A stretch of 64,000 nucleotides of DNA from Isochrysis galbana (Eukaryota > Haptophyta > Isochrysidales > Isochrysidaceae). Shown piece after piece: positions 9,952 through 20,929 of this stretch. The notes beneath the pieces are model-generated. The model was given only the letters and a program-made list of their open reading frames with translations, did no database searches and had not been told where the DNA came from. The position numbers and the translations under genes are program-made. The stretch is taken from the NCBI GenBank assembly GCA_018136815.1, contig CM030932.1, forward strand, positions 7,750,001 through 7,814,000, given 5' to 3'. How positions within the stretch are numbered: the stretch's first letter is position 1; the number at the start of each line of letters is the position of its first letter.

Positions 9952-11409
9952 TCAGTCATCAGTTGCGACGCGGTAGTCATCCCAACTGCTCGGAGCGTGC
10001 CACCAAGGGGTATTCGTCAATGCACCGACAGGCGCGTCGGCGGTTCCTCGCGGGCTATTTGACCTCTGGAAACCAGCCACCGCAATCGGCAAAATTGGAT
10101 GTGACAAAGACGAGAGTGACTTGCCTGTCGCAACAGAAGCGTTGGACAAAACGGAGACATTCGCCTGCAGTGCATGGGCAACACGTGAGCCTCGGCATGC
10201 TCTCGACGATGGCGGCAACTCTCGCAATAACTCGTGTAGCTTGGAATCGAGCCAGCGACTTGGAGCGTCAATGGGTGCTTTCTCAGCATGCAGCACTCGA
10301 AGCTTGCCAGTAGGGATGAGAGGTGCAGTGAGAGCTACACAGATAGCGGTGCGACGAGCGGCCGGTGGTGAAAGCGACGGACGTGAGCGCTCCATTGCGG
10401 CCAAGGTATATGGCCTATCATCCCTCGTCACCTTAGTATGAAGTTGTAGATAGAGAAGTAATAACAAGACTGGCGGGCTGTCATCGTCAGACACATCGCC
10501 AATAGGCAACAAGGAATAGTCGTGAACATCGAGATGTGTTAACTGTAGGCGAGCTAAGATTGCAAAGAACCACCGCTCTACCTCGAGATGTGTGCAGTGG
10601 GCTAGGCCTTCGCACCCACGCACCTGGCAGAGGGTTGAATTTGCCCTCCAAAGCCCCTTGCCACTCTCACAGCTATTGTGGTTGCTGAGGTCAATTCGGA
10701 AAATTCCATCACCGACATTCCACAATAGCAGCTGCGCGCTCGGTAAGTAGTTCAAAGCCCACGAGCTGGACAGAAATGGACCGTGAGACTCAACATTTTC
10801 GTAGGCCACAAAGCCGGCTGTGCGCGAAGAACTGGGAGATGAGCGCTGCAACCCGAGAAGATCCCTTTGGCTGTGCATGCTACACCAAGCCTCCTCGCCA
10901 CACATGATGCATATGCTTTCGAAGCGACATGTACTGGAACCCGCGCTGCTGAACCCAGTGTGCCCCAGACGATAAGCAATGTGATACACGAGCATTCGCT
11001 CAGAGGAAACCTCAAAACAGCTTAGGCGCACGCCTCCCAGGCCGGTATCGTAAACTTCTTGGGGTACTTCAAAGAGTGGTGCCTCGCACAATAGTACAAG
11101 AGGTTCACCTGGTGAGAACGACCAGCATTGCCCCCAAATAATCGCCTCACAGTCGCGATTCCGAGCCTCTCTAGATATGCATGGCGTGCTCGAGTACGAA
11201 ATCAGGCGCGCTCCGTCCGCACTGAAGCCCAGGAGAACAGTGCTTAGGACTGCACAAGCGTCATCGGCAATCACCGGCTGTGTTCGGCCTGGCGGGCAGA
11301 GCGGGAGTAACGGCTCTCCTTCAGCGCATAATGCCCTGCCGCTAAGTGATCGATCAAACACGCGTGCAGGCAGGCTGGCCTCGTTGTATGCCAATGAGCG
11401 GCTGGGCAT
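9952..11409 (-). CDS. DCAF15-like WD40 domain protein (tentative), 485 aa
   Basis: A single open frame. Residues about 58-110 carry VLLGFSADGARLISYSS, then a WGQCWSFS strand and LLCEAPLF, the pattern at the start of the DCAF15/DET1-type beta-propeller of CUL4-DDB1 substrate receptors (GFTxxGxFLLSYSS, then W-F and the LF strand). A later strand LLLWNVGDGIFRIDLSN fits a propeller blade. It contains a Cys-rich patch (CRFESICIMCGEEAWC) near 165. If right, the protein would recruit targets to a CUL4 ubiquitin ligase. The match is by eye over short motifs; another divergent propeller is possible. The final 100 residues are Ser/Pro-rich with no domain seen. Confidence 0.4.
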   Translation of the reverse strand: MPSRSLAYNEASLPARVFDRSLSGRALCAEGEPLLPLCPPGRTQPVIADDACAVLSTVLLGFSADGARLISYSSTPCISREARNRDCEAIIWGQCWSFSPGEPLVLLCEAPLFEVPQEVYDTGLGGVRLSCFEVSSERMLVYHIAYRLGHTGFSSAGSSTCRFESICIMCGEEAWCSMHSQRDLLGLQRSSPSSSRTAGFVAYENVESHGPFLSSSWALNYLPSAQLLLWNVGDGIFRIDLSNHNSCESGKGLWRANSTLCQVRGCEGLAHCTHLEVERWFFAILARLQLTHLDVHDYSLLPIGDVSDDDSPPVLLLLLYLQLHTKVTRDDRPYTLAAMERSRPSLSPPAARRTAICVALTAPLIPTGKLRVLHAEKAPIDAPSRWLDSKLHELLRELPPSSRACRGSRVAHALQANVSVLSNASVATGKSLSSLSHPILPIAVAGFQRSNSPRGTADAPVGALTNTPWWHAPSSWDDYRVATDD

Positions 11410-11774
11410 CTGATAAACGCGTCCAGGCGCTCCGCAGAGCCGCGGCGCGCCACTGGTCCTCCCCCCCTCTCCCTGCCCTCAAGTAGAAAACACGACATCC
11501 CCTTTCATCTTGATGTCCTTCGATGTCACGTTTCCCTCGTCTCTTCTTTCTTCCGTGAGGGTCTGTACCCTACTGTAGAGCTAGATATGGTGGTTTAGGC
11601 GGGAAAAGGACGGGGCGAGCCAGCCCCCCTGCTCGTCGCGGCGCGGCTCTGGACGGACGGCGCTAGGCGACTGGGGAGGGGGGGAAGTCACAGGGGGAAA
11701 GCGCCAGCCCTCGATCTCCCTCAGTCCGCTCTCAGCAGGCAGGGCAGTGGGCGGACGGGTGGCACTCTAAGGGC
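11410..11774. other. Intergenic between divergent genes
   Basis: This is the shared upstream region of the DCAF15-like gene (minus) and the coiled-coil gene (plus). It is G/C-rich with several G- and C-runs. No TATA box or other motif is certain. Confidence 0.4.
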
Positions 11775-14700
11775 ATGCAGATGGACATGTCGATGGTGCA
11801 GACCTCAACACAGTACACTGTACACAGAGAGCAGCGGATGGCGACCAATTGGCCGCATGGCCTGCGAAACCCAAGCCAAGACACTCTGGGCCTAATGAAG
11901 ACTGTGGAAGGTGTCTATATGAAGAGCATGTCGCACGAGGATGAGTTGAAAAGGCGAGAGCACGACGTCGACCGGCTCCGTCAGGACCTTCAGAGAGCTC
12001 TTCAGGAGAATGAGAAGCTGAGGGCGAAAACACTCGAGGAAGAACGCAGCAGGATCAGTGATTCCACGGTATGGGCTCACACATTCCGGATACACCTGCG
12101 TGGATGCAACAAGCATGCGTGCTCGGGCTATTACAAATGCATGCTTAGCGGCTCACCGCCTCGATTTCCACTGCTAACTGAAGCTGAAAGAAGAACTCCT
12201 GAACAATCGGGTAATCATGGATGGGATCGTCAGCACACAAACAGAACTCAAGGTAGCTAGACCCCCGCTCGATTGGTTCTCGCGGGCCGCGCTTGACCGG
12301 GCTGGGTCGACAAGGTTTAAGGAGAAGACCCTAGTTTCTGCACCCCCCCCCTTATTTTTCAAATGCAGGCGCACATGAAGCAGTACGGTTCGATGGCCCA
12401 CGAGATAAGGGATATGTGAGCGCTGTACCTTCCCCAGCCCCGTCCTGACTCCTCCCGACAAACAACCTGTGCTTCTGGCAGTAACGCATTGAGGATGAAA
12501 CGACTAGATGAGTGCAGTAGATTCATCGAAGATCTGAAGGACAAGCAGCGCGAGCGCAAGGAGCTCAAGAAGAAGATCATGACTTTACAACGCTCGAATC
12601 ATGTGCTACAGGTATGGGGCAATTCCTTTGTCGTATCGTAGATGATCACGCGGGGGTAAATCATGCTAGCCTGCTCATACTATAGGAAAAATTGAGTGAA
12701 GTGGATCGCGCCCTAGCGGAAAGGAGTCGTGCTGTCGAGATGAATACGCAGGCCCTACTCCAGGCGGAAGAGGAAAAGGCAGCAATACAACAAGAGAAAA
12801 CGGAACTAAATCGCCAGCTCGAGGTGCGTGCGGTGCGGAGTCCATATGAGGCTGCGCTGACATACCACAATCTTCGACTGATATCTCATCGACTGTGTCG
12901 TAGGCCAAGATCACTTATGCGACGTTGCTGGGACACCAGCAACTTGCACTTGTTCACATGTTTGCGGCAGATTTGAAAGTTGCCGAGACGGGATTAGCGA
13001 GTTCCGCAGATGCTTTGCTTGAGAGTCAAGAACAGTGCAAAGGGTTGACAAAACGGCTAGCTGTTGCACAAGAAGATAGCAGAACGCTCAGTATTGGTCT
13101 CGAGATGCAACGGGAAGCCAGCGCTGCCGCAGCAAAAGACTTCGAGGCCAGGTCAGATGCCTCACGCCCGCCGGCTGCTTCCCCGCCTCCCAAGATTGCT
13201 ATGCCAATGTTTTGAACCCTATCAGCCCCAACAGCTGTGCTTTCCGTAGGATTGGACTCAGTTGCTTGTGATTTGTTGTCGGCCCTGTTGTGCAGGATCG
13301 ACGATCTCACCAATGACATCAAGGCCAGTAAGGACGAGGTACTGGAGCTACAGGAACGCGTGCATTCGTTGATCCGTGACAAGAAAGCCGAGGATGATTC
13401 CCACAGCTGTACGGTGCGATGAGCGGAGGAGCATCATTGACTCAGCATCTCATCCAAATTTCTTAGAGCCTCTCCCTCGTTTGTCTCATCGGTAGGTGAT
13501 GAAACTGAATGAAGATCACGCATCTGCGATGGACGCTGCAATCAGAGACTTTGACCACGCAAAACAAGAGGTTCAAGATCTAAGGAACAAGAAAAATGAA
13601 GCGGAAGAGCGATGCGCGCGTGCGCAAGCTGATCTAGAAGAGCGCCTTGCTCAGGCCAATCAAGCGCGGCAATCGCACCAAGAGGCATTGAATGCCTTGC
13701 AGAAAGAATTTGATGCTACCGCCGAATCCTTGAACATTGCACGTGCAGAGGCTTTGAAGGAGCGCACGGAAGCAGAGGATAAACTTGAAAAGCTGAAAAA
13801 CGAGCTCAAGGAAGCCCGCGTTGCATGCGAAGCTGAACACGTTGCCGCACGGAGCCACAACCAACAGCAGCTTCTCAATCTTCGTGGGCAGCTCGATGCT
13901 CTACAGCTTCAGAAAGTGCAAGCCGAGGGACTGGCACAAGAGCATCGTCAGGCGACGGCGTTGAAGGTTGCCGAGCTCGAAAAAAAGAATGCTCAGCTTG
14001 AGGAGTATGAAGCACAGCTCAAGGATCTCACCGAGAAATTAGTACGTGCTGAATCGGCCTTGTCTGAAACACAGCAACGAGCGGCTTCATCAGAGAAGCG
14101 TTTGTCAGAGCTGGATGCAGTACGTTGCTCTTTGCTTGCTGAAATATGCGAATTGAAGAGTAGGACTGAAGCCTTAGTCAAGCGCAAGTGCGAGCTCGAG
14201 GAGAAGCTCGCTGTTGTTGAGAGCTCGCATCACCCCCCGTCGAAATGTGCGAATCTGTCCGACGAGCGAAAGGAATCTCGACAGCCTGTGCAAGGTTGTC
14301 CGGGCAGTGAGCTTGAAGCTTCGCGAGCTCAATGCCTTGATCTACTCCCACCCTCACCGTCAGAGGCTCGGACTGGCAATCAGGAGGCATTTACATCGCA
14401 CGTTTTGACGGATGTGGTATCCTCTGTGCACATCCCAGTCTCAACTTCTTTGGATGGGCCAAGAGGGCGCCGCCGCTCAAGCTCGAGCGCCTCAAAACGC
14501 AGCGTTAGTCAATCGACGCCGGCCTCCAAATCGGTCTCTGCACAACGTGAGGCTGCCCGTGCTCATCGTATGAACGGAAACCTAGAAAGCATGGGAGCCG
14601 ACTACGCAAAAGATGAGGCACCCTCAATGCCTCGGGCGCCACAAGGTGCACAGCGCATGAAGAACTCCATTGCTGTCGCACCATCGCCTCCCGTTCACTC

Positions 14701-14809
14701 CCAAGCGGGACCCCTGCCATCGGGTCGACGTACGGGCGCGGTCCCAAAGAGAAAGGCACAACGAGTTAGTATGGCCGCGCGCCCTTCGGATATCTTCGAT
14801 TTCGATTGA
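11775..14809 (+). CDS. Long coiled-coil protein, 785 aa, eight exons
   Basis: Exons 11775-12068, 12184-12252, 12369-12415, 12482-12611, 12686-12823, 12904-13151, 13296-13413 and 13496-14809 splice in frame with GT-AG borders. After a 40-residue head, residues about 48-570 are almost continuous heptad coiled coil (for example EELKRREHDVDRLRQDLQ, and KAQVE-type repeats in the last exon). The rest is a Ser/Arg-rich, probably disordered basic region. The protein ends DIFDFD, a short acidic-aromatic tail that could be a docking motif. No motor, GRIP or other named domain is present. Structural roles at the cytoskeleton, basal body or Golgi are possible, but none can be chosen from sequence. Confidence 0.85.
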
Positions 14810-15639
14810 GGTAAGACGGAGGGAGGACATAGATCATCAATATAAAAAAGGTCAGAATCGTTGAAATTCGATTAGATGTCTTGCCATGATGGCAGATGAG
14901 AGGCCCTTCTTGTCGGAGAGGATGTGAGCTGAATGAATGGCATCATAAGACTGCGTCGATGTCGGATTCCATGATCGAGTATTACTAGTTTCCAATCTTG
15001 GAGCAACTCTCCATCTCGGCCCCACGCTTCCTCTCCCAAGTTTGGGCTGAATTCATGCATGCCTCATGGTAGGACCACTTACTTTGGGCGTTTGATGCTT
15101 CAGACAGATGAGGACTCGTGAAAATTTGCAGGCTGCTAGTCGATTCCTCGGCTGTCCGATACCTTCCGACCTCCGAGCTCCAAGTCTTCATCTATAGATA
15201 GAGGTTCGCGTGCTTTGTGAAAATTTCTGGATTTTAGTCGGGGTAGGTAGCATATATATAAAGGGGGTCGTGCGTTCTACAATAAAACTAAGAATGGAGA
15301 TCGTCGTGGCATGTCCTCTTTGAAAACTTCTTAATATTCTCGCCACACACGCACACGCGGCCTGGCCCCGCGTTCCATCTCGCAGCCACGCGCCACGCCC
15401 TTTCTCACCATCTCTCCCCACATCTTGCCCTGCGCGGCTTCACCTTCACCCCTCGTGGGCTGCACTACATGGGGCAATTAAGTTTATACTACCTTACTTA
15501 GTTCACAACATGTGGAGGCGGCCTCGCGCCCTGCCCCTTTGGCTCCAATCCCTCTCTAGGGGGGTTGTCGGTCACCCTCAACCCTCAATAAAGAATACTT
15601 GCTATTTGTAACTAGGAATATCAACTAATCTTATGATTG
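14810..15639. other. Intergenic, no gene recognised
   Basis: The first part is likely the 3' UTR of the coiled-coil gene. Near 15478-15505 there is an imperfect palindrome, AATTAAGTTTATACTACC then CTTACTTAGTT, which resembles the outer end of the terminal-inverted-repeat family described at 42.5-45.3 kb. Nothing else is recognised. Confidence 0.45.
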
Positions 15640-16240
15640 GTCGCCATGGATGGGTCGGATGGGGGCCTCGCGCCCCCCTCACTCTCTCGACGTTCCTCAT
15701 GGGGGGCGAGAATCATCCAGCCCCCTGCGCTGCCTCTTGGCAAGACTCTTGACATGCAGGGGGGACTCACTCAGACTGCCCAGACTCTCCAAGAGAGCCG
15801 GACACACACAAATCGCACGCCCTGGCCCGCGCTGGCCAGCTTGTCGCTCTGACCAACCCCTCCTCTCCCTGGGCCCCCCTAATCTGGACCCCCTAACCAG
15901 CTTTAGTCGACCGGCAGGGGCGCGAGAGCCAGCGAGGGAGAGGCAGGAGGGGCCAGGGCCATGCCCCAGCCTCACCTGCCCCCTGAGCTGTGCTCCCAGG
16001 CCCCCTGCAGGCCTCCTGGAGACCTAAAGAGGGGCCGCAGGCGCGCGCCTTGGCCAGACAGAGCCGCAGGGAAGAGAGGCCGCGCCCACTAGCTAGCTAA
16101 GGGTCTGCGCCAAAATGATGATTGCCCAGTCCCTGCCAGAGAGGAGGGGCTGCGGTTGGTTGTACGGGCTCACCCCGGGGGGTGTCCGCTATGGAGTGAG
16201 GGGGGCACGAGGCCCCCATTGACCCCCACTCACTTATACT
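15640..16240 (-). mobile_element. Family A terminal-inverted-repeat element, copy 1
   Basis: The two ends, about 15640-15760 and 16125-16240, are inverted copies of one another: both pass through GGGGGCCTCG(C/T)GCCCCCCTCACTC and a CCCC-GCCTC(T) stretch. The interior matches 43030-43250 in reverse complement at very high identity (a run through CTGGGAGCACAGCTCAGGG and CTCCTGCCTCTCCCTCGCTG). No transposase frame is present, so it is non-autonomous. Its short open frames on both strands are GC-driven. Confidence 0.7.
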
Positions 16241-16496
16241 TATAAAAGATAAAAGTAGGTTAAGTCGCAAGCGCAAGGCATCGTAGTAGCCCGTAAGGGC
16301 ACCATCCACCATAAGATTAAGAACCACTATCCACCATAAGATTGTCGAACACGCGATGACTACAGGCTCATAGGCAGAGGGCCGTTCGATCGAGCCGGCA
16401 GCTGACGCGGTCGTAGAAGGTTCGTTGTTGATTGTTGCTGGCGGGAAAATGTCTGATAGATCATTGTAAGAATCGGGTCTAAGAGTGTCTGTCATC
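16241..16496. other. Spacer between family A copy and RNase H relic
   Basis: It contains a short direct repeat (ACCATCCACCATAAGATTAAG then ACTATCCACCATAAGATTG, partial) at 16299-16345. No gene is seen. Confidence 0.4.
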
Positions 16497-16765
16497 GAGC
16501 GCTACGAGCGATGAGGTGGACTTACGGTCAGTCCAGTGGCGTTCCGCGGGGCTCAAGCTACGGCCGTAATATGCGACTACGCGCTCGCGTCCCTCGTCGT
16601 CCCTTTGGGCTAGGATGCCGGCTATGCCGAGTTTACTAGCGCCATCGGTCTTGACAATGAAAGGACGGTCTTCTCGAGGAGGGGCGAGAACCGGCTCCTC
16701 GGAGATAGCTTTCTTGAGGTCCTCGATAGCTAGGCGACAGGCTTCGGTCCTGTCGCATTCATCCT
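16497..16765 (-). pseudogene. Gypsy RNase H fragment
   Basis: Read on the minus strand, the sequence gives a clear RNase H N-terminal segment: a helix before it (AIEDLKKAISEEPVLAPP), then FIVKTDGASKLGIAGILAQ with the first catalytic Asp, then VVAYYGRSLSPAERHW. It has a stop just upstream (16769) and lacks the rest of RNase H, so it is a relic. It points the same way as the RT at 18.7-19.8 kb but is separated from it by a gag and leader in the opposite orientation. Confidence 0.85.
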
Positions 16766-16769
16766 AGAT

Positions 16770-17934
16770 GATGCGATTTCCAGGCTCTTGTTTCCAGGTC
16801 CTTCGCCGTGCGGCCACACGGTGAAGCTCAGGTACTTCTAGGTTGGTAGGGTTCGTCCCTAGCGATCTAGAATTCGAGTTCTCGTTTCTTTCCTTCTAGC
16901 CTGTTTGTCAGGTCTAGATTCCAGGTTTCCTCCTTTAGGGTAATCTTGACCCAAAGGAGCCAGGTCGCCTGTCACTCGCTGCGCGCTTGTCTCAGGCTAT
17001 CAGATTACCTTGTGAAGGCTTGTTTAGCTTCTTGCAAGGCTTGTCGTTTCTTGTTGGGTTCCGGTTCTTTCTTGGGACTTGCTCACTTTCGTTGTCGTCC
17101 AGGCCTGTTCTTCGTAGGTTCTGCTTGGCCTGGTTAGGGTTTCGTTGCCTTCCGGCGTTTGGCGTTGGCGTTCGGAAATTTCCTCTCACATTCCCTAGGT
17201 CCGCTACCCTTGGCTTGTAGGTCCTTGCTTCTTTCTTCTCGGTCAAGGTTTTTGGCGAGCGAGTCGGTTGCTCTATCCGCTCGAGATTTGAGGTTTAATT
17301 TGCCATCTCCCCTTGGAGATCGGTGTAGGTTCGCTTCCTAGGTGAGGGAATCTTTCCCCTTGATGCAAGTTACATGCAAGCCCTTGGCCCCTTTGGTGTT
17401 TCTTCCCCTTGGTTGCTACTCAGGGTCGTTCGTTAGAAGCGTCTAGAAGGTTCACGCTCAACGGCAAGATTTCCTCTGTCGTGAAGATATCTCGTCGCGA
17501 TCTGTATCCAGAGTGATCGCCGTGGTCGCGCGACATGACGCTCCCCTTCGGACTCTCCGCTACGTGGGAAGTTACAACGGAGACACGCTCCGGCCGTCGC
17601 TGCGGAGTCTCTCTCTCTCTCTCGCTCTCTCTCTCCGTCTCTCGCGACGTGTTTGAGTTATCGGTGATTTGGGGTCGCGGTTGCTTGATAATTTGCTTGG
17701 TTTGGGTGAATGATTCCGGTGTGTTCGTGAGTCGGTGTATCCTGTTGTTCTCAGCCTCGTTGTCCGTCGTTGTTCGCTGCGTCGCTCCACTCAAGCAGCC
17801 TAGGCTCCCTCCCTGAGGGAAGAGTTCTTTGTAGGTCTAACAATCTCTTAAAACCCAACACATTAGGGCCGCTAGGAGCGCCTCGCCGCCCCACAGCCCT
17901 TCGTTCGCCGTTCGTTCCCCGTCCAGACACCCAA
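16770..17934 (+). repeat. LTR/leader-like tract before gag
   Basis: Noncoding and rich in CT repeats (about 17610-17645). It precedes the gag ATG much as 2400-4065 precedes the gag fragment at 4066, with similar short strings such as AGGTTTAATTTGC. Taken as the LTR and untranslated leader of the second gypsy element; its boundaries are unresolved. Confidence 0.4.
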
Positions 17935-18683
17935 ATGGGGTTGCCCGACCCAGTCCAGAATTTCATTCACCCGACTCCCGGTGGGGAGGAGGGCCAAAGC
18001 GCCGCGCTAGCCGCCGGTGCTGCTCGCGACGGAGTGGCTCAGAGCCCTCCGGCTCCGCTCGACTCGACAAGCACGAAATCGAAGCTTCCGTCCTCGGCCG
18101 CAGAGGAGGAACCTCTCAGGGAACCTTCTCTGCCCGCTGCAGCTTTTGTTCCCGAGGGGTTCCCGAGTGATCCCACGACCACTGAGGCTGCGCCAATGCC
18201 ACCCATCACTCCGGCTGCTATCCCTTCGAAGAAATCATCCGGAACGATAAGGTTGATCCTCAGCGCGGCGTCGACAATGCGATCAAATTTGCGGAGGTGC
18301 TCGCGGAGACTCGTTTCCGCGTAGAGAACCACGAGCTAGGGCGGTCGGCGCTCTCGTGTGTCAATCTCTGCCAACGGTACCTCAGCCCTTACGAACAGGC
18401 CCGGGTGAAGCGTCATCAATCCCGGACCTCGACGAAGCAAACTGTGGCTAGCGTACGCTCTAAGGCTTCAGGCGAGGCAAAGAGCGATGCTTCCCCGTCC
18501 CAGAAGACCGCTTCGACCACGGACATGGTCGCCGCCGTGCAGGCGGCCGTCCAAGCTACCGTGGCGGAAGCTCTTCGCGGACAGGGACATTCGCCTGCTT
18601 CGAAGCCTGATTACCGAGCTGCTGCCTCCGCTCGACTCGACAGGTCCGCGACTCGGACGCGACGTCGCATCCCTTGCGCGTGA
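17935..18683 (+). pseudogene. Gag-like ORF with a frameshift, gypsy element 2
   Basis: The first frame runs from ATG 17935 to the stop ending at 18324, and is Pro/Ala-rich. Near 18220-18240 the coding character moves to a second frame (to the stop ending at 18683), which reads as a helical capsid-like segment (VDNAIKFAEVLAETRFRVEN, then CVNLCQRYLSPYEQARV) followed by a Ser/Thr linker. So one base change or a programmed shift separates the two halves. The 3' end runs into the oppositely oriented RT, with overlap in the open frames at 18556-18683. Assigned to Gag by position and composition. Confidence 0.55.
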
Positions 18684-19812
18684 GCGAGGTCAGTGACGCG
18701 GCACGAATAGCAAAGCGACGAATGAAACGGCGGTAGTAAGAACACAGCCCTAAGAAGGAACGAACGGCCTCGAGCGAATGTATATCCCGCGGATCAATCT
18801 TCGAGACCGCTTCGATCTTCTTTGGGTCTATTCGTAGGCCCTCGCGCGAGACGACGTGGCCTAAGTACTCGGCGGAGGTGGCGAAGAAGACGCACTTTGA
18901 CATTTTGCACGTAAGGCCGGCCCAAATGAGGCGCTCCAAGACGAGATCAAGACGACGCAACATCTGTTCGAAAGAGGCTTCTATCCTCTCTTCGAGGGAC
19001 GCGCCAACTCTGGTAGACCAAACCCCGACGTCATTATCCAAGTACGGCATGCAAATTTCCCACGCGAGTCCACCTAGAACGGCGTCCATCACGCGGCACA
19101 TGTAAGAGGGGCCGGACTGAACACCGAACGGCAAGTAGTTGAACTCGTACTTGCCGCGGTGAGTAGTGAACGCGGTGATATACTTATCGGACTCCTTGAT
19201 TGGAATACCCCAGAAACCAGAAGCTAGGTCCAAGGTACACAAGAACAGTGAATCGAGACGGCCGTGGCCGGACGTGGGCCGATCAATAGCTTCGACCGTA
19301 AGAGGGAGAGGACTATCCTCGATCCGCAACTTGGAGTTGACGTCGCGGTAGTCTACGCAGAAACGTACCGAGCCGTCTTTCTTAGTGACCAGAACAACAC
19401 GAGAAGCCCAGGACGAATTTGATTTGCGGATGATGCCCGCGGACTCCATCTTGCAAACCTCGTCTTCGATAATCTTTTCGCCCTCGCGCCCTACTCGAGA
19501 CGGCGCGTGGCGGTGCGGTTGTACTCCGGGGTTGAGGGGCAACTCCACCTCCATGACGTGAGTGTGATTCGGGCTGGTCGGATCCACAGCGAATGCGCTA
19601 ATGCGGCGGGCCAGCATCTGTCGAATACGGTCACGTTGGGATTTCGAGAGGTGGTCCTCCGGATCGATCTTGGCGGACTCGAGAAGTTCTCGTTGAGGGT
19701 TAGTGAGCGACTCGATCACGTCCGGTGACTCGTTGTCTTCTTCGCTCCGGCCGGTTCCGGAGTGTATTTGGAATCGAACTTGGAGTGAGGCTACTGGACA
19801 GAAGACAGTCAT
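18684..19812 (-). pseudogene. Gypsy reverse transcriptase, isolated and inverted relative to gag
   Basis: The minus frame reads an RT palm and fingers: EIIEDEVCKMESAGIIRKS-type start, SRVVLVTKKDGSVRFCVDYR, the LCTLDLASGFWGIPI Asp motif, FNYLPFGVQSGPS, the active-site region, then EYLGHVVSREGL and SFLGLCSYYRRFI thumb/connection. The second Asp of the usual YxDD box is Asn here (YLDN), which would be expected to abolish polymerase activity. The frame continues to 18556, but the last 40 residues are antisense to gag. Protease and integrase are not adjacent. Degenerate and rearranged. Confidence 0.9.
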
Positions 19813-20163
19813 GGAACATTTGATGGCATCGAGAGAAAGTAAGAGAAGAGGCGGTATACCAATCGACGAGACCTTGAGGCTTAAAATAACCCACCGGTTA
19901 GAAGTAAAAGTCCTTGAGGCTTAAAATAACCCACAGGTTATAAGTAAAAGTCACCAGGGCAATTCAGCAACGCGCAGACATGCGACAGAGGGGTCGGCAC
20001 AACGAGGGCAGACCTCGCTGGGGAGCTACAACCGATGGGCGAGAGAAGACAGAAGACAGTCATGGAACATTTGATGACATCGAGAGAAAGTAAGAGAAGA
20101 GGCGGTATACCAATCGACGAGACCTTGAGGCTTAAAATAACCCACCGGTTAGAAGTAAAAGTC
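19801..20163 (+). repeat. Pair of 112-bp direct repeats
   Basis: 19801-19912 and 20052-20163 are identical except for one visible base (TGATGGCATC against TGATGACATC). A shortened third piece (CTTGAGGCTTAAAATAACCC) follows the first copy at 19913. The first copy overlaps the 5' end of the RT frame, so the duplication involves element DNA. Confidence 0.9.
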
Positions 20164-20279
20164 TGTCATCGTATGGAATACGACAAAGATTCATCGTAAC
20201 AGCACCGTAAGATCAAGGATCAAGGTATGATGCAGGGTACGAGTTCACAGTGCTCTCGCAAATTGCAAATTGGGACAGT

Positions 20280-20640
20280 CATCCTGATAGCTTTAGAAAG
20301 GCTTTAGGGGGAATAGCGCCCGGGGGCTCGAGGACGGCCCTCCGATAGGTACTCGCGCCCGCGTCTCTCCCTCAAATTGCTACCGGGGCGGGGTCGTTTC
20401 CTCCGATAGCTATCGCCGATAGCACACGGGGGCCGTCTTTCGCCCCCGATAGCAAACGGGGCCCCGCCTGCTTAAGCCTTAAAACGCGATAGCTCCCCGG
20501 GGTATGGAAAATCCCCCGGGGTATGAAAATCCCCCGGGGTATGGGAAATTCCCCGATAGGGTCCCCTGATAGCTATCGGGGGAGGCTGTTGGCGATCGGG
20601 ACCCCCCCCCTCCCCCCCCCTTGTGCGTTGGCTCCTGGGG
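20280..20640. repeat. GATAGCTATCG palindromes and CCCCCGGGGTATG tandem units
   Basis: Several GATAGC(TATC) palindromic strings recur between 20326 and 20590. Three tandem units of CCCCCGGGGTATG plus a short A-rich tail occupy about 20498-20552. The purine/pyrimidine switches and palindromes suggest structure-prone satellite-like DNA, not a gene. Confidence 0.7.
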
Positions 20641-20929
20641 GGTAACATACATATTCCCCGAATGCCACAACACGTGTAAGTAGGCCACTGAGCGATTAAG
20701 CCTCAGGTGAATTTGACGACCATGACACTACGATATTACGGCGACACATTTGCGTTGCGACGCACATCAGAATTCGCTCTATGACATCTTCATCATATGA
20801 CGGTTACATTGAGCTCATTGCACATGGAAATGTGAGAACTCGTGTTTTTGAACTTCAATTACGTAATGATCCATAGCGAGCATAATTCGGAGGATGCGCG
20901 ATACGGTTACATTCAGACCGTGGATTCGC
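20641..20929. other. Spacer downstream of the TMEM70-like gene
   Basis: Probably includes its 3' UTR (the gene reads leftward). No gene or repeat is recognised. Confidence 0.4.
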
